In this document: positions 8,580 to 17,300 of the stretch, piece after piece
How the letters are laid out: each line of letters begins with the position of its first letter
How positions within the stretch are numbered: the first letter of the stretch is position 1
NCBI RefSeq assembly: GCF_900100455.1
Contig: NZ_FNCV01000006.1
Coordinates: 124,001 to 188,000, forward strand
Length of the DNA: 64,000 bases
Direction: 5' to 3'
Source of the DNA: Roseospirillum parvum
Lineage (GTDB): Bacteria > Pseudomonadota > Alphaproteobacteria > Rhodospirillales > Rhodospirillaceae
Translations under genes and position numbers: made by a program
Notes under the pieces: model-generated
Database searches by the model: none
What the model was told of the DNA's origin: nothing
What the model saw: only the letters and a program-made list of their open reading frames with translations

Positions 8580-9668
8580 ATGAGCAACGACTTCAACTCC
8601 CGCTTCGTGTCGCTGATGGCGCGCAAGGGCCGCACCAGCCCCCGGGCTCCGGTCTGGGTTGGTGGCTGGTTCGTGGTTGGCCTGATCACCATCGGTCTGC
8701 TGACCGTGATGATGGGGCCGGCCGGCACCTATACCCAGTCGGGCTATCGCGGCCTGATGATGGGCGAGGTGGACATGGCCGACGAGCTGGCCGACGACAT
8801 GGCCGCGCCCAAGAACCAGGTCCCCGCCGCCTCCGAGCGTTTCCCCGACGAGGGGCCGCTGGCTGGCGAGGTCTACGTGAACGTTCCGGTGCTGGCGCAC
8901 CTGAGCGCTGACAACTTCAACCGCCTGATGGTCGCCATCACCGAGTGGGTGTCGCCGGAAGAGGGCTGTAACTACTGCCACGATCCCGACGACCTCACCG
9001 CCGAGCGGCCGTACACCAAGATCGTCTCGCGCCGTATGCTCGAGATGGTCATGTACCTGAACAGCCAGTGGGGCGACCACGTTGCTCCGTCGGGCGTCAC
9101 CTGCTGGACCTGCCACCGCGGCAATCCGGTTCCGGAGAACATCTGGTTCAAGAATGACGATGCCGATGGCGGTTCGGGCGCGCTGGGCAACACCTTCGGT
9201 CAGAACGCGGCGTCCTGGGATGCCGGTCTGTCCGCGCTGCCCAACGACGTGATGGAAGCCTATCTGTTGGACGACCAGAACCTGCGAATCACCCCGACCA
9301 ACGATCTGCCGATGAACGGCGTGACCCAGATCGGGACCAAGCAGGCCGAGTGGACCTACGGCATGATGTTCCACATCTCCAAGGGTCTGGGTGTGAACTG
9401 CACCTACTGTCACAACAGCCAGTCGTTCCGCGTCTGGGAGATGAGCCCGCCGGCGCGTGTCACCGCCTGGCACGGCATCCAGATGACCCGGGCCATCAAC
9501 GTCGACTTCCTCGACCCGCTGCAGCCGGAATACCCGGCCAACCGGCTGGGTCCGGAGGGCGACGCCCCGAAGGCCAACTGTGCCACTTGTCACCAGGGCG
9601 CGTTCAAGCCGATGTACGGCGAGAATGTCATCGACGACTATCCGTCGCTGGCCGCCCCGGGCGAGTAA
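8580..9668 (+). CDS. pufC: PufC, tetraheme cytochrome subunit of the reaction centre
   Basis: PufC sits on the periplasmic face of the reaction centre and re-reduces the photo-oxidised special pair. The 362-residue protein has four CXXCH heme sites (CNYCH, CWTCH, CTYCH, CATCH). An N-terminal hydrophobic segment near residues 25-45 precedes the heme domain. No cysteine occurs before the first heme site, so the lipid anchor known from Blastochloris is absent, and an uncleaved membrane helix is the likely anchor. The ATG at 8580 follows the pufM stop with GGAGG close upstream. Rhodospirillum rubrum and Rhodobacter lack this gene. Confidence 0.96.
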   Translation: MSNDFNSRFVSLMARKGRTSPRAPVWVGGWFVVGLITIGLLTVMMGPAGTYTQSGYRGLMMGEVDMADELADDMAAPKNQVPAASERFPDEGPLAGEVYVNVPVLAHLSADNFNRLMVAITEWVSPEEGCNYCHDPDDLTAERPYTKIVSRRMLEMVMYLNSQWGDHVAPSGVTCWTCHRGNPVPENIWFKNDDADGGSGALGNTFGQNAASWDAGLSALPNDVMEAYLLDDQNLRITPTNDLPMNGVTQIGTKQAEWTYGMMFHISKGLGVNCTYCHNSQSFRVWEMSPPARVTAWHGIQMTRAINVDFLDPLQPEYPANRLGPEGDAPKANCATCHQGAFKPMYGENVIDDYPSLAAPGE

Positions 9669-9702
9669 CATCCTGAACTCCTCTTCCGAGAGGGAACAGG
9701 TC

Positions 9703-9737
9703 GGCGGCGCGGGACATTCCCGCGCCGCCTTTCTTTT
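9703..9737 (+). terminator. intrinsic terminator after pufC
   Basis: GGCGGCGCGGG (9703-9713) pairs perfectly with CCCGCGCCGCC (9719-9729) across a 5-nt loop, followed by TTTCTTTT. This is a textbook rho-independent terminator, 35 nt after the pufC stop, and marks the end of the photosynthesis superoperon. Confidence 0.95.
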
Positions 9738-9751
9738 GTGCAGCGGAGATC

Positions 9752-10876
9752 GTGGCCGTGTCCTCCCTCTCTGAGATCACCGCACGGCGGCCGGTGGTCG
9801 TTGTCCTCCCGTCGCTGGCTGGCGGCGGAGCCGAGCGGGTGGCGCTCGGGCTGCTTGCCGAGGCGACCAGGGCTGGACTGGCGGCGCGTCTGATCACCCT
9901 TGGCGGGCCACACACCCTGGCCGATCTGGTACCCTCCGGGGTGGCGTGGCGCGACCTTGGTCGGCCGCGCCTGCGTCAGGCCCTGCCGGGGCTGATCGGC
10001 GAGTTGCGCCGATGCGGTCCGGCCACGGTGTTTTCCACCTTCGGCCATCTCAATCTGCCTCTGCTGGCGGCGCGCCCCGTGCTGCCGCGGGGCACTCGCC
10101 TGGTCATCCGGGAAGCCAACCTGCCCAGCCTCAGCCTGCACCGGGTGCCTGTGCCGGGGCTGTTCGGCCGCCTGATGGGGCTTCTGTATCCGACCGCCGA
10201 TTGCGTGGTGGCCAGTTCGCGGCTGATGGCCGACGAGTTGCAGGCCCGTTTCCGGGTCCCCCCCGGGCGGCTCGAGGTCTGCCCCAATCCGACCGACGTC
10301 CGCACCCTGCGGGCCGCCGCGACGCCGCCCCGGCGTGCCCCCGGGCCCGGCTTGCGGTTGGTGGCGGCCGGTCGCCTGACCCGTCAAAAGGGGGTGGATC
10401 GACTGATTCCGCTGCTCGGGGAGTTGCCCGCCGACACCCATCTGACGGTTCTCGGCGAGGGTCCGGAAGGGCCGGCGTGGCGGGCCCTGGCCGAGCGCCT
10501 GGGAGTGCAGGCGCGGATCGAGTGGCGCGGCTTCGCGGCCTGTCCCTGGCCGTGGCTGGCCGGGGCCGATGCCCTGGTCCTCCCGTCGCGCTGGGAGGGG
10601 TTGCCCAACGTGGTGCTGGAGGCATTGGCCTGTGGCACGCCGGTGGTGGCCGCGCCGGAGGCCGGGGCGGTGGCCGAGATCGCCGAGGCGGCGCTGGGAG
10701 CGGTGCGGCTGGCCACGCCGGGCCCGGCCATGGTGGCGGCCCTGGCGGCGCTGGATCGGAAGACGGCGGACGCGGTGCGCCCCTCGTTGTTGCCGGCCAT
10801 GTACACCGCCCCGGCCGCCGGGCGACGTTTCCTGGCGGCGGTTGTGGGGGGCGACAGCACTCCCCGGGCGAGGTAA
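9752..10876 (+). CDS. GT4-type glycosyltransferase
   Basis: A 374-residue GT-B glycosyltransferase. The N-terminal domain has the donor-clamp start SLAGGGAERVALGLL; the C-terminal domain has AAGRLTRQKGVDRLI and the EX7E-type element SRWEGLPNVVLEALACGTPV, which binds the nucleotide-sugar diphosphate. Sugar and acceptor cannot be read from sequence; lipopolysaccharide or exopolysaccharide synthesis is likely. The start is GTG 9752 with CGGAG upstream; GTG 9758 (MSSLSEITA) is an alternative. It follows the pufC terminator immediately, so it needs its own promoter or read-through, and is not part of the usual photosynthesis cluster. Confidence 0.82.
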   Translation: MAVSSLSEITARRPVVVVLPSLAGGGAERVALGLLAEATRAGLAARLITLGGPHTLADLVPSGVAWRDLGRPRLRQALPGLIGELRRCGPATVFSTFGHLNLPLLAARPVLPRGTRLVIREANLPSLSLHRVPVPGLFGRLMGLLYPTADCVVASSRLMADELQARFRVPPGRLEVCPNPTDVRTLRAAATPPRRAPGPGLRLVAAGRLTRQKGVDRLIPLLGELPADTHLTVLGEGPEGPAWRALAERLGVQARIEWRGFAACPWPWLAGADALVLPSRWEGLPNVVLEALACGTPVVAAPEAGAVAEIAEAALGAVRLATPGPAMVAALAALDRKTADAVRPSLLPAMYTAPAAGRRFLAAVVGGDSTPRAR

Positions 10877-11439
10877 AGGCCGGAGGCATTCCAGGGTGAC
10901 ATAGCCTGGGGCTTTGCCTGGAAGAGCCGACCGGAAGGCGGCGGCGACGCGGCGGCCGCAGCGTAGCCGGGTGCCAGCCCACCCTGACGGATCGACGTCA
11001 GACCCCGCGCGCGCTCAAAATATCAAACATTTGCTGAGTCGACTCGCTCGCTGATTCGGTTGGAGGGCATCCTTTGAGGCATTGCTCCGCGCCCAGCGCA
11101 ACCTTCGCGGCGATGCAAAAAACGGCCGAAAGTTTGATTGAGATTCAACCTACTGGGTTATTCTTGCCCTTTAAGTGGTGGTTTTGGTATTGCATCTGGC
11201 ACGGCGCGCGGTGAATGCTTTTTTGCCGTCGGTTTCCCTATGGCGCCGAACCGGTTCTTGGCAGCGGCGCCTTGTGGGCGCGGTGGCGGGTGGCCCGCCG
11301 ATCTGCTCAAGGGAAACGGCCAAGGGAAATGGTCAAGGGAAACGGCCAAGGGAAACAGCCCACGGCGGAAGGTGTCACCGGCTTTTCGGGGCCGGTGCCG
11401 GGAACCACGGGGGGGCACGTGAAGTGAGAGGTTGCAGCC
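10877..11439. other. 563-nt intergenic region, no convincing gene
   Basis: This stretch holds patches less GC-rich than the surroundings (around 11015-11045 and 11115-11185), which suggest promoter DNA for the receiver gene at 11440, although I cannot fix a good -35/-10 pair. A 13-bp tandem repeat lies at 11308-11359. Short open frames crossing the area translate to Pro/Arg/Gly-rich sequence interrupted by the repeat, so I do not annotate them. Confidence 0.5.
11308..11359. repeat. 13-bp tandem repeat, four copies
   Basis: The unit CAAGGGAAACGGC occurs at 11308-11320, as CAAGGGAAATGGT at 11321-11333, exactly again at 11334-11346, and as CAAGGGAAACAGC at 11347-11359. It lies about 80 nt before the receiver gene. 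A related sequence, AAGGGAAATGGTGACT, is duplicated near 39843. Confidence 0.9.
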
Positions 11440-11907
11440 ATGCCCAATATCCTGATTGCCGACGACGACTCTGACCTGAGCCTGGTGATCGCGCGCGCGC
11501 TGGAGCGGGCGGGCTGGAGTTGCCGCACGGTGGATAACGGGGTCGACGCCCTGGACGAGCTTGCGGACGACAGCCTTGATCTGTTGCTGACCGACCTTGC
11601 CATGCCCCGCAAAAGCGGGCTCGACGTGATCATGGGAGCCAAGGAAGGGCGGCCCGACCTGCCGGTGGTGGCCATGTCCGGTGCCGGCCGGCCGGTGTCG
11701 GCGGCGCTGGACATCGCGCGGCGCAGCGGCGCCGACGCGGTCATCGCCAAGCCGTTCAAGCTGTCGAGCCTGACCGCCCTGGTCGAGCACGTCCTGGCCG
11801 GAACCGGCACGCCCGACCCGGATCAGCCGCTGGACGTGGCGACCAACCCGGAAGACGTGGCGGTGATCGTGCCGCCCAACCTGTTGCTGGCCAAGGTGCG
11901 CGGTTGA
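11440..11907 (+). CDS. single-domain response regulator
   Basis: A 155-residue CheY-like receiver. The acidic pocket is IADDDSD (residues 6-12), the phospho-acceptor Asp52 lies in LLLTDLAMP, and the conserved lysine is in IAKPF. No output domain follows; the last 35 residues are a Pro/Asp/Val-rich tail. Such proteins act by phosphotransfer or by binding partners. The neighbouring hybrid kinase 260 nt downstream is the obvious candidate partner. A GAGAGG sequence lies about 12 nt before the ATG. Confidence 0.85.
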   Translation: MPNILIADDDSDLSLVIARALERAGWSCRTVDNGVDALDELADDSLDLLLTDLAMPRKSGLDVIMGAKEGRPDLPVVAMSGAGRPVSAALDIARRSGADAVIAKPFKLSSLTALVEHVLAGTGTPDPDQPLDVATNPEDVAVIVPPNLLLAKVRG

Positions 11908-12166
11908 TGCCGGGGCAGGGCAATTTTTGAGGGCCTGAAGAATCACGCCGCAACCGAAAGAGACGAAGGGAGGGCATGTCACCCAGGGTTGATCGGGCCG
12001 GAAGTCCTGGCCCAACCCCGGGACGAGGAACACAGGGTCATGCCGCCGGGTTGGCGGTCGGCGTCGCGGTCAAACCTTGGGGGGCAGTCCGCGGCTGATC
12101 GACGCCAAACCCAACGCCCCTTGGGGCGGCGCGCGGCGGTGAGAAGGTACCGAGGAGTTGCAAGCC

Positions 12167-15100
12167 ATGTGGCAGTCCGTTCAGCCCCCCATCGCCGCCC
12201 TGGCGCGACGCCTGAGGTCGCTCCGGCCGGGCTTCGGCATGAAGAGCGCGCTGTTCTTCCTGCTCTACTCGGCGGCGATCATCGGCGCCATGGCGGTGAC
12301 GGCGCACCTCGACCAGCGGCGGCAGGCGGAAGAGCTGACCGAACAGCGGCTCAAGGGCCTGGCGGTGGCCCTGGAAGCGCGCATCCAGGCCTTCCTGCGC
12401 GGCTCCCGCCACCAGATGCTGAGCCTCATCGACTCCTACCCCCTGCGGCGCTATGCCAACGCCCTGGAAGAGGGCAGCCCGGGCGAGCTGGAGTTCGCCA
12501 CCGCCCAGGTCGCCGATCTGCTGCGGGCCCATCTGGCGGCCCACGCCATGCACTATCAGGCCCGGCTGATCGACGCCCGCAGTGGCTGGGAGCTGATGCG
12601 CCTGGACAAGGACCGCTACACCGACGCCATCCACTCGGCCGAGGACCTGCAGGACAAGTCGCACCGCGACTATTTCCAGGAGCTCAAGGGGGGCGGCGCG
12701 GACCGCTTCTACGTCTCGGCGGTGAACCTCAACCGCGAGCACGGGGCGGTGGAGACGCCGCATCGCCCCACCCTCAGGCTGGCCGCCCGGCTGCGCGGCA
12801 AAAGCGACCGTCCGGTGGCCTTCCTGGTCATCAACATCTCCTTCGCCAGCCTGATGTCGGACCTGCACCGCATCCTCGGGGATTCCCACGTCCCCCTGGT
12901 CCTCGACTCGCTGACCCGCTACCTGGTGCACCCCGACCGCCGGCGGGCCTTCGCCTTCGAGTTCGGGCGGGTCGAGAGTCTGGCCGTGGATGCCCCGGAG
13001 GTGGCGGCGCGGCTGCTCGGGCCCCATGCGCCGGGCATGCCGTACGGCGAGGTGTTCACCCCCGATCTGCCGATCAGGGGCGAGCCCTACATGGCGGCGC
13101 TGCGGGTGATGCCGATGCAGGGCGGCGACAACCGGCGGACCTTGATTGTCGGCGCCGCGATGCCGGCGCGCCAGGTCTATCCCAGCCTGCTCGGTTCGGT
13201 GACCCACAGCCGCGAGGCTCTGGTGGTGCTGCTGCTGGTGGCCCTGTCGGCGACCTTCCTGGTCGCCCGGGCCCGGGCCCACGGTCAGCGGGTGGCGGCC
13301 ACCCACGCCAAGCTGAAAGGCGTGCTGGAGACGGCGCAGGACGGCATCGTCATCACCGATGGCGCCGGGCGCATCGAGGAGGCCAACCCGGCGGCCGGCC
13401 GACTGTTCGGCGTGAAAGGCGCGGAGCTGGTTGGCAAGCCGCTCGATGCGCTGGTTCCGGCGCTGGCGGCGGCCGATCCCAGCCGCTTCCGCAAAGGGGT
13501 CTGGCAGCCTTCCGAGGCAAAGGAGGCGGCCGACCCCGACGATCACGCCATCGAGATGGCGCGGCGCGCCGACGGCCGCGAGTTTCCGGTCCACGTCTCG
13601 CTGGCCGAGCTGCCCGACCCGAGGCAGCGCCGGCTGGCCGCCATCCTGCACGATCAGAGCGACATGGTGGCCGCCCGTCAGGCCGCGGTGGCGGCCAATC
13701 TGGCCAAGTCGCAGTTCCTCACCGCGATGAGTCACGAGCTGCGCACGCCGCTCAACGCGGTGCTGCTGTACAGCCAGATGGTGGCCGAGGACCTGGCCGA
13801 CAGCGCCAGCCCGGAGGTGCTGGCCGACCTGGAGCGCATCCATCAGGCGGGGGCCCATCTGATGGACCTGATCAACGGGGTGCTTGATCTGGCGCGCATC
13901 GAGACCGGTCGCATGGAGCTGAACATGGCGACCTTCGATCTGGCCGAGATGGTCGCCGACACGGTCAGTCTGGCCGGCCCGGTGCTGCGCCAGAACGGCA
14001 ACCAGCTGCTGGTCGACGTGGCGGACGACATGGGGATGATCGTGGGCGACCGGGTCAAGCTGCGCCAGTGCATGATCAACCTGATCTCCAACGCCGCCAA
14101 GTTCACCGAGCAGGGCGCCGTGACCATCGCCGGCTGGCGTCAGCACGACATGGTGTTCCTGTCGGTCGCCGACACCGGCATCGGCATGGACGAGGAGCAA
14201 CTGGGCCGGGTGTTCAATGTCTTCGAGCAGGCCAGCACCCAGATCAAGGCCAAGTATGGCGGCTCCGGCGTCGGGTTGGCCCTGACCCGCCAGTTCATCG
14301 ACCTGATGGGCGGGCAGATCGAGGTCTCCTCGCAACTGGGCGAGGGAAGCTGCTTCACCATCAGCCTGCCGGCGGTGGCGGTTTCGACAAGTCCGCCGTC
14401 GCCCGATCAGGTGAACGTCGGCCAGCGCATGAAGGTGCTGGTGGTTGATGACGATCCGGCCATGCGCGCCCTGCTGGGCAGTCAGCTTGAACCCAATCTC
14501 TATGAGGTGGTTGGGCTGCCCGGCGGTCAGCAGGCGTTGGAATACCTGGCCAGCCATGCCGTCGACCTGATCCTGATGGACATCCTGATGCCGGAGATGG
14601 ACGGCTGGGACACCCTGCGCGTGCTGAAGGCCGAGCCGCGCACCGCCAACATTCCGGTGCTGGTGGTGTCGATCGTCGGCGACCGCGAGATTTCCGAGGT
14701 CCAGGGGGCCTGCGGGCATGTGCGCAAGCCGTTCCGGGCCGACGACATCGCCGCCGCCATCGAGCGCTGCCAGGCCTGCCGCATGGGGCGCAGCGTGGTC
14801 ATTGTCGAGGACGACCTGAACATGCGCGCCGCCCTGGTCCGCGCCGTCGAGCGGGTGGGTCTGCCGGCGGTCGCCTTCTTCGGGGTCGATGACGCGCTTT
14901 ACCATGTGCGCCTGCGCCGTCCCGGGGCCATCCTGCTCGACCTGCAAATGGCGCGCGGCCCCAGCGGCTTCGACATGCTCGACGAGTTGGCCAACGAGCC
15001 GGCGCTGGCCGAGGTTCCGGTGTTCGTCATCACCGGCGTCACCTTGAGCGTCGACCAGCGGGCCGCGCTGGCCGAGCGCTGTCAGATGGTGCTGGAGAAA

Positions 15101-15244
15101 GGCGCCTTCGATCTCGACGGCCTGATGGCCCACCTGTTGGAGTTCATCTCCGGGGAGTGCCCCAATGATCGGCCCGGCGCGTCCGACCGGGTGCCGCCGG
15201 CGGCCCCGCCGGCTCTACGGATGGTTGGAGGAGAACAGCCATGA
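12167..15244 (+). CDS. membrane hybrid histidine kinase with two receivers
   Basis: A sensor kinase of about 1025 residues. From the N-terminus: membrane helix ~28-47; a periplasmic region ~50-345 that looks like a double-Cache sensor; second helix ~349-367; PAS ~380-500; HisKA with MSHELRTPLN and phospho-His523; HATPase_c with NLISNAAKF, DTGIGM and GSGVGLAL; receiver 1 with Asp805 in LMDILMP; receiver 2 with Asp925 in LLDLQMARG. I prefer ATG 12167, which has GAGGAG upstream, over TTG 12158. The stop overlaps the next receiver gene. It is the likely input of the cluster; the signal is unknown. Confidence 0.9.
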   Translation: MWQSVQPPIAALARRLRSLRPGFGMKSALFFLLYSAAIIGAMAVTAHLDQRRQAEELTEQRLKGLAVALEARIQAFLRGSRHQMLSLIDSYPLRRYANALEEGSPGELEFATAQVADLLRAHLAAHAMHYQARLIDARSGWELMRLDKDRYTDAIHSAEDLQDKSHRDYFQELKGGGADRFYVSAVNLNREHGAVETPHRPTLRLAARLRGKSDRPVAFLVINISFASLMSDLHRILGDSHVPLVLDSLTRYLVHPDRRRAFAFEFGRVESLAVDAPEVAARLLGPHAPGMPYGEVFTPDLPIRGEPYMAALRVMPMQGGDNRRTLIVGAAMPARQVYPSLLGSVTHSREALVVLLLVALSATFLVARARAHGQRVAATHAKLKGVLETAQDGIVITDGAGRIEEANPAAGRLFGVKGAELVGKPLDALVPALAAADPSRFRKGVWQPSEAKEAADPDDHAIEMARRADGREFPVHVSLAELPDPRQRRLAAILHDQSDMVAARQAAVAANLAKSQFLTAMSHELRTPLNAVLLYSQMVAEDLADSASPEVLADLERIHQAGAHLMDLINGVLDLARIETGRMELNMATFDLAEMVADTVSLAGPVLRQNGNQLLVDVADDMGMIVGDRVKLRQCMINLISNAAKFTEQGAVTIAGWRQHDMVFLSVADTGIGMDEEQLGRVFNVFEQASTQIKAKYGGSGVGLALTRQFIDLMGGQIEVSSQLGEGSCFTISLPAVAVSTSPPSPDQVNVGQRMKVLVVDDDPAMRALLGSQLEPNLYEVVGLPGGQQALEYLASHAVDLILMDILMPEMDGWDTLRVLKAEPRTANIPVLVVSIVGDREISEVQGACGHVRKPFRADDIAAAIERCQACRMGRSVVIVEDDLNMRAALVRAVERVGLPAVAFFGVDDALYHVRLRRPGAILLDLQMARGPSGFDMLDELANEPALAEVPVFVITGVTLSVDQRAALAERCQMVLEKGAFDLDGLMAHLLEFISGECPNDRPGASDRVPPAAPPALRMVGGEQP

Positions 15245-15606
15245 CCCGCGTCCTGCTGGTCGAGGACAACGCGATGAACGCCGATGCCCTGGGCCGTCTT
15301 TTGACCCGACGGGGGGCGACCGTCCACCACGTGGCCGAGGGGCTGGCGGTGTCGGCGGCGGCCCGCGCGTTCGCCCCCCAGGTGATCCTGATGGACATCG
15401 GCCTGCCCGACATCGATGGCCTGGAGGTGACCCGCCGGCTGAAGGCCGATCCCGAGTTGTCGGCCATCCCGGTGATCGCCCTGACCGCCCATGCCACCGC
15501 CCAGGACGAGCAACTGGCCCGTGACGCCGGGTGCTGCGACTACGCCACCAAGCCGGTCGACGTGAAGGGGTTGCAGGAAAAAATCGGCCGCCTCGTTGGT
15601 GCCTGA
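15241..15606 (+). CDS. DivK-like single-domain response regulator
   Basis: A 121-residue receiver with VEDN at residues 8-11, phospho-Asp52 in LMDIGLP and the lysine in ATKPVD. The sequence ILMDIGLPDIDGLEVTRRLK resembles the DivK/CheY-like class often tied to hybrid kinases. The ATG overlaps the kinase stop (ATGA), and TTGGAGGAG is placed well for initiation, so the two are translationally coupled. It probably takes phosphate from the upstream kinase and passes it on. Confidence 0.88.
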   Translation: MTRVLLVEDNAMNADALGRLLTRRGATVHHVAEGLAVSAAARAFAPQVILMDIGLPDIDGLEVTRRLKADPELSAIPVIALTAHATAQDEQLARDAGCCDYATKPVDVKGLQEKIGRLVGA

Positions 15607-15675
15607 ACCATGCGGAGAGAACAACGTCAACGGACCTCGCCGGGAGAGAGGTCCACCGCTTCCGGAGAAAGGGAT

Positions 15676-16830
15676 ATGAACGACCTGCACCTGCCGCGCG
15701 CCCTGATCGTCGACGACGACCCGGACGCCCGGGCCATCCTGCACCGGGTGTGCACCGGGGCTGGCTGGCGTTCGCTGACCCTGGAAAGCCCCGAACTGGC
15801 CATCAAGGCCATCGGCGAGTTCCGGCCCGATGTCATCTTCTGGGACCTGACCTATCCCGATGGCGACGGGGTGGCCCAGTTGACCCGGGTCGCCCAGATC
15901 ATCCCCAAGGCCAACGTGGTGCTGGTCAGCGGCTGCGAGCCCGAGGTGCTGCGCTCGGCCCAGCGGGTCGGGGCGCGCATGGGGGTGCGCATGCACGAGC
16001 CGATCGAAAAGCCGGTCTCGCTGGCCACCGTGCGGGCCCTGCTCGCCCAGTTGCGCGAAGGCGACGCCGTGCTCACCCCGGTTGATCTCAGGGCCGCCCT
16101 CAACGACGGGCAAATCTCCATGGCCTATCAGCCCAAGGTGCGGCTGAGCGACGGCGCCTACGTGGGGGTCGAGGCGCTGGGCCGCTGGACCCGGTCCGAT
16201 GGCGTGGCCATTCCGCCCTCGGTGTTCATCCCGGTGGTCGAGATGGACCGCCAGTTGGCCCGCGACCTGCTGCTCTTCGGCCTCGACCGGGCGAGCACCG
16301 AGGCCGAGGCCTGGCGGCGGCCGGGCACCCGCTGTGCCGTCAACCTGTCGGCCACCTGCCTCAACGACCTGACCCTGCCGGACTACGTGCTGAAGGCCGC
16401 CGTCGGGCGCGACGCCCGGGCCAGCGACTTCGTGCTGGAGGTCACCGAAACCGCCTCGCTGGGCGAGCCCGACCGTTCGGAAGAGGTGCTCACCCGGTTG
16501 CGCATCCAGGGCTATCAGGTGTCGCTGGACGACTTCGGCACCGGCCACAGCTCGCTGTTGCACCTGCAGCGCATGCCGTTCAGCGAGCTGAAGATCGACC
16601 GCCAGTTCGTGGTCGCCATGGGCGAGGATCGGCGGGCCGAGCAGATCGTCCACATGATGGTCAGCCTGGGCAAGGCACTGGGCGTGACCACGGTCGCCGA
16701 GGGCGTCGAGACCAGCGCCCAGATCGCCCACCTGACCGAGTTGGGCTGCGACGTGATCCAGGGCTATTTCATCGCCCGTCCCATGTCGGCCGACCAGTGC
16801 GCGGCCTGGATCGAGGACTACAAGCCATGA
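15676..16830 (+). CDS. REC-EAL cyclic di-GMP phosphodiesterase
   Basis: A 384-residue protein with an N-terminal receiver (VDDDPD; phospho-Asp57 in IFWDLTYPDGDG; lysine in EKPVS) and an EAL domain from about residue 145. The EAL catalytic set is complete: EALGRW, the asparagine of NLSA, the second glutamate in EVTET, DDFGTGHSS, the lysine of LKIDRQF, AEGVE and QGYF. Active cyclic di-GMP hydrolysis under phosphorylation control is therefore expected. I use ATG 15676 with GGAGAAAGG upstream instead of an ATG at 15610. The stop overlaps the next gene (ATGA). Confidence 0.9.
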   Translation: MNDLHLPRALIVDDDPDARAILHRVCTGAGWRSLTLESPELAIKAIGEFRPDVIFWDLTYPDGDGVAQLTRVAQIIPKANVVLVSGCEPEVLRSAQRVGARMGVRMHEPIEKPVSLATVRALLAQLREGDAVLTPVDLRAALNDGQISMAYQPKVRLSDGAYVGVEALGRWTRSDGVAIPPSVFIPVVEMDRQLARDLLLFGLDRASTEAEAWRRPGTRCAVNLSATCLNDLTLPDYVLKAAVGRDARASDFVLEVTETASLGEPDRSEEVLTRLRIQGYQVSLDDFGTGHSSLLHLQRMPFSELKIDRQFVVAMGEDRRAEQIVHMMVSLGKALGVTTVAEGVETSAQIAHLTELGCDVIQGYFIARPMSADQCAAWIEDYKP

Positions 16831-17210
16831 GCCAACCCAGTGCTCCGGCGCCGACGCCGCCCGTCACCGGCATGGGCGGTCTGCTCGACGAGGTCCACAA
16901 CCTGGATCGCCTCATCGTGCACCTGGGCGCCCTGCTGGCCACCACCACCCTGGCCGCCGATGTCGAACGCATGCAGGTGCGGGCCCGCGACCTGAGCCCG
17001 CTGCTGGCCGAGTACCTTGAGGCGGCGGACGACGACCGCCGCCGCCTGCGCCACGATACGCTGAACGTGCTGGGCGCGGTGGCCGGCTATGCCGAGCTGA
17101 TCGGCGACGACGTTCGCGAAGGCATGGCCCACGATCTGACCGAGCGCATCCAGGGCGGCGCCCATGCCCTGTCGGCCATGTTGGCGGCCGACCGCGAGGC
17201 GGCGGGCTGA
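16827..17210 (+). CDS. H-box helical-hairpin protein without ATPase domain
   Basis: A 127-residue protein whose start overlaps the REC-EAL stop (ATGA). After a Pro/Ala-rich N-terminus and a helical segment, it has RRRLRHDTLNVLGAVAGYAE, which matches the H-box pattern of HisKA dimerisation domains (histidine, acidic residue, then asparagine), with His76 as possible phospho-site, and a second helix after it. No N, G1 or G2 box follows, so there is no kinase domain. A phosphotransfer or dimerisation role serving the adjacent receivers is inferred. I know no named family for it. Confidence 0.65.
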   Translation: MSQPSAPAPTPPVTGMGGLLDEVHNLDRLIVHLGALLATTTLAADVERMQVRARDLSPLLAEYLEAADDDRRRLRHDTLNVLGAVAGYAELIGDDVREGMAHDLTERIQGGAHALSAMLAADREAAG

Positions 17211-17300
17211 GCCCCGGAGGTTGGTGGGGCGGCTGGACAGCCGGCGGGCGGCTGGGCTATCGAGGACGGCGTGCCCGTCCCGTTTTCGGAACCCCCCTTG

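Noticed and set aside
11138-11422. 94-codon frame before the receiver gene
   Set aside because: It runs through the 13-bp tandem repeat and GC-rich DNA and shows no motif or good ribosome site.
12038-15133. 1031-codon minus-strand open frame opposite the hybrid kinase
   Set aside because: Composition is rich in His/Gln/Gly with no domain; the plus strand encodes a clear sensor kinase.
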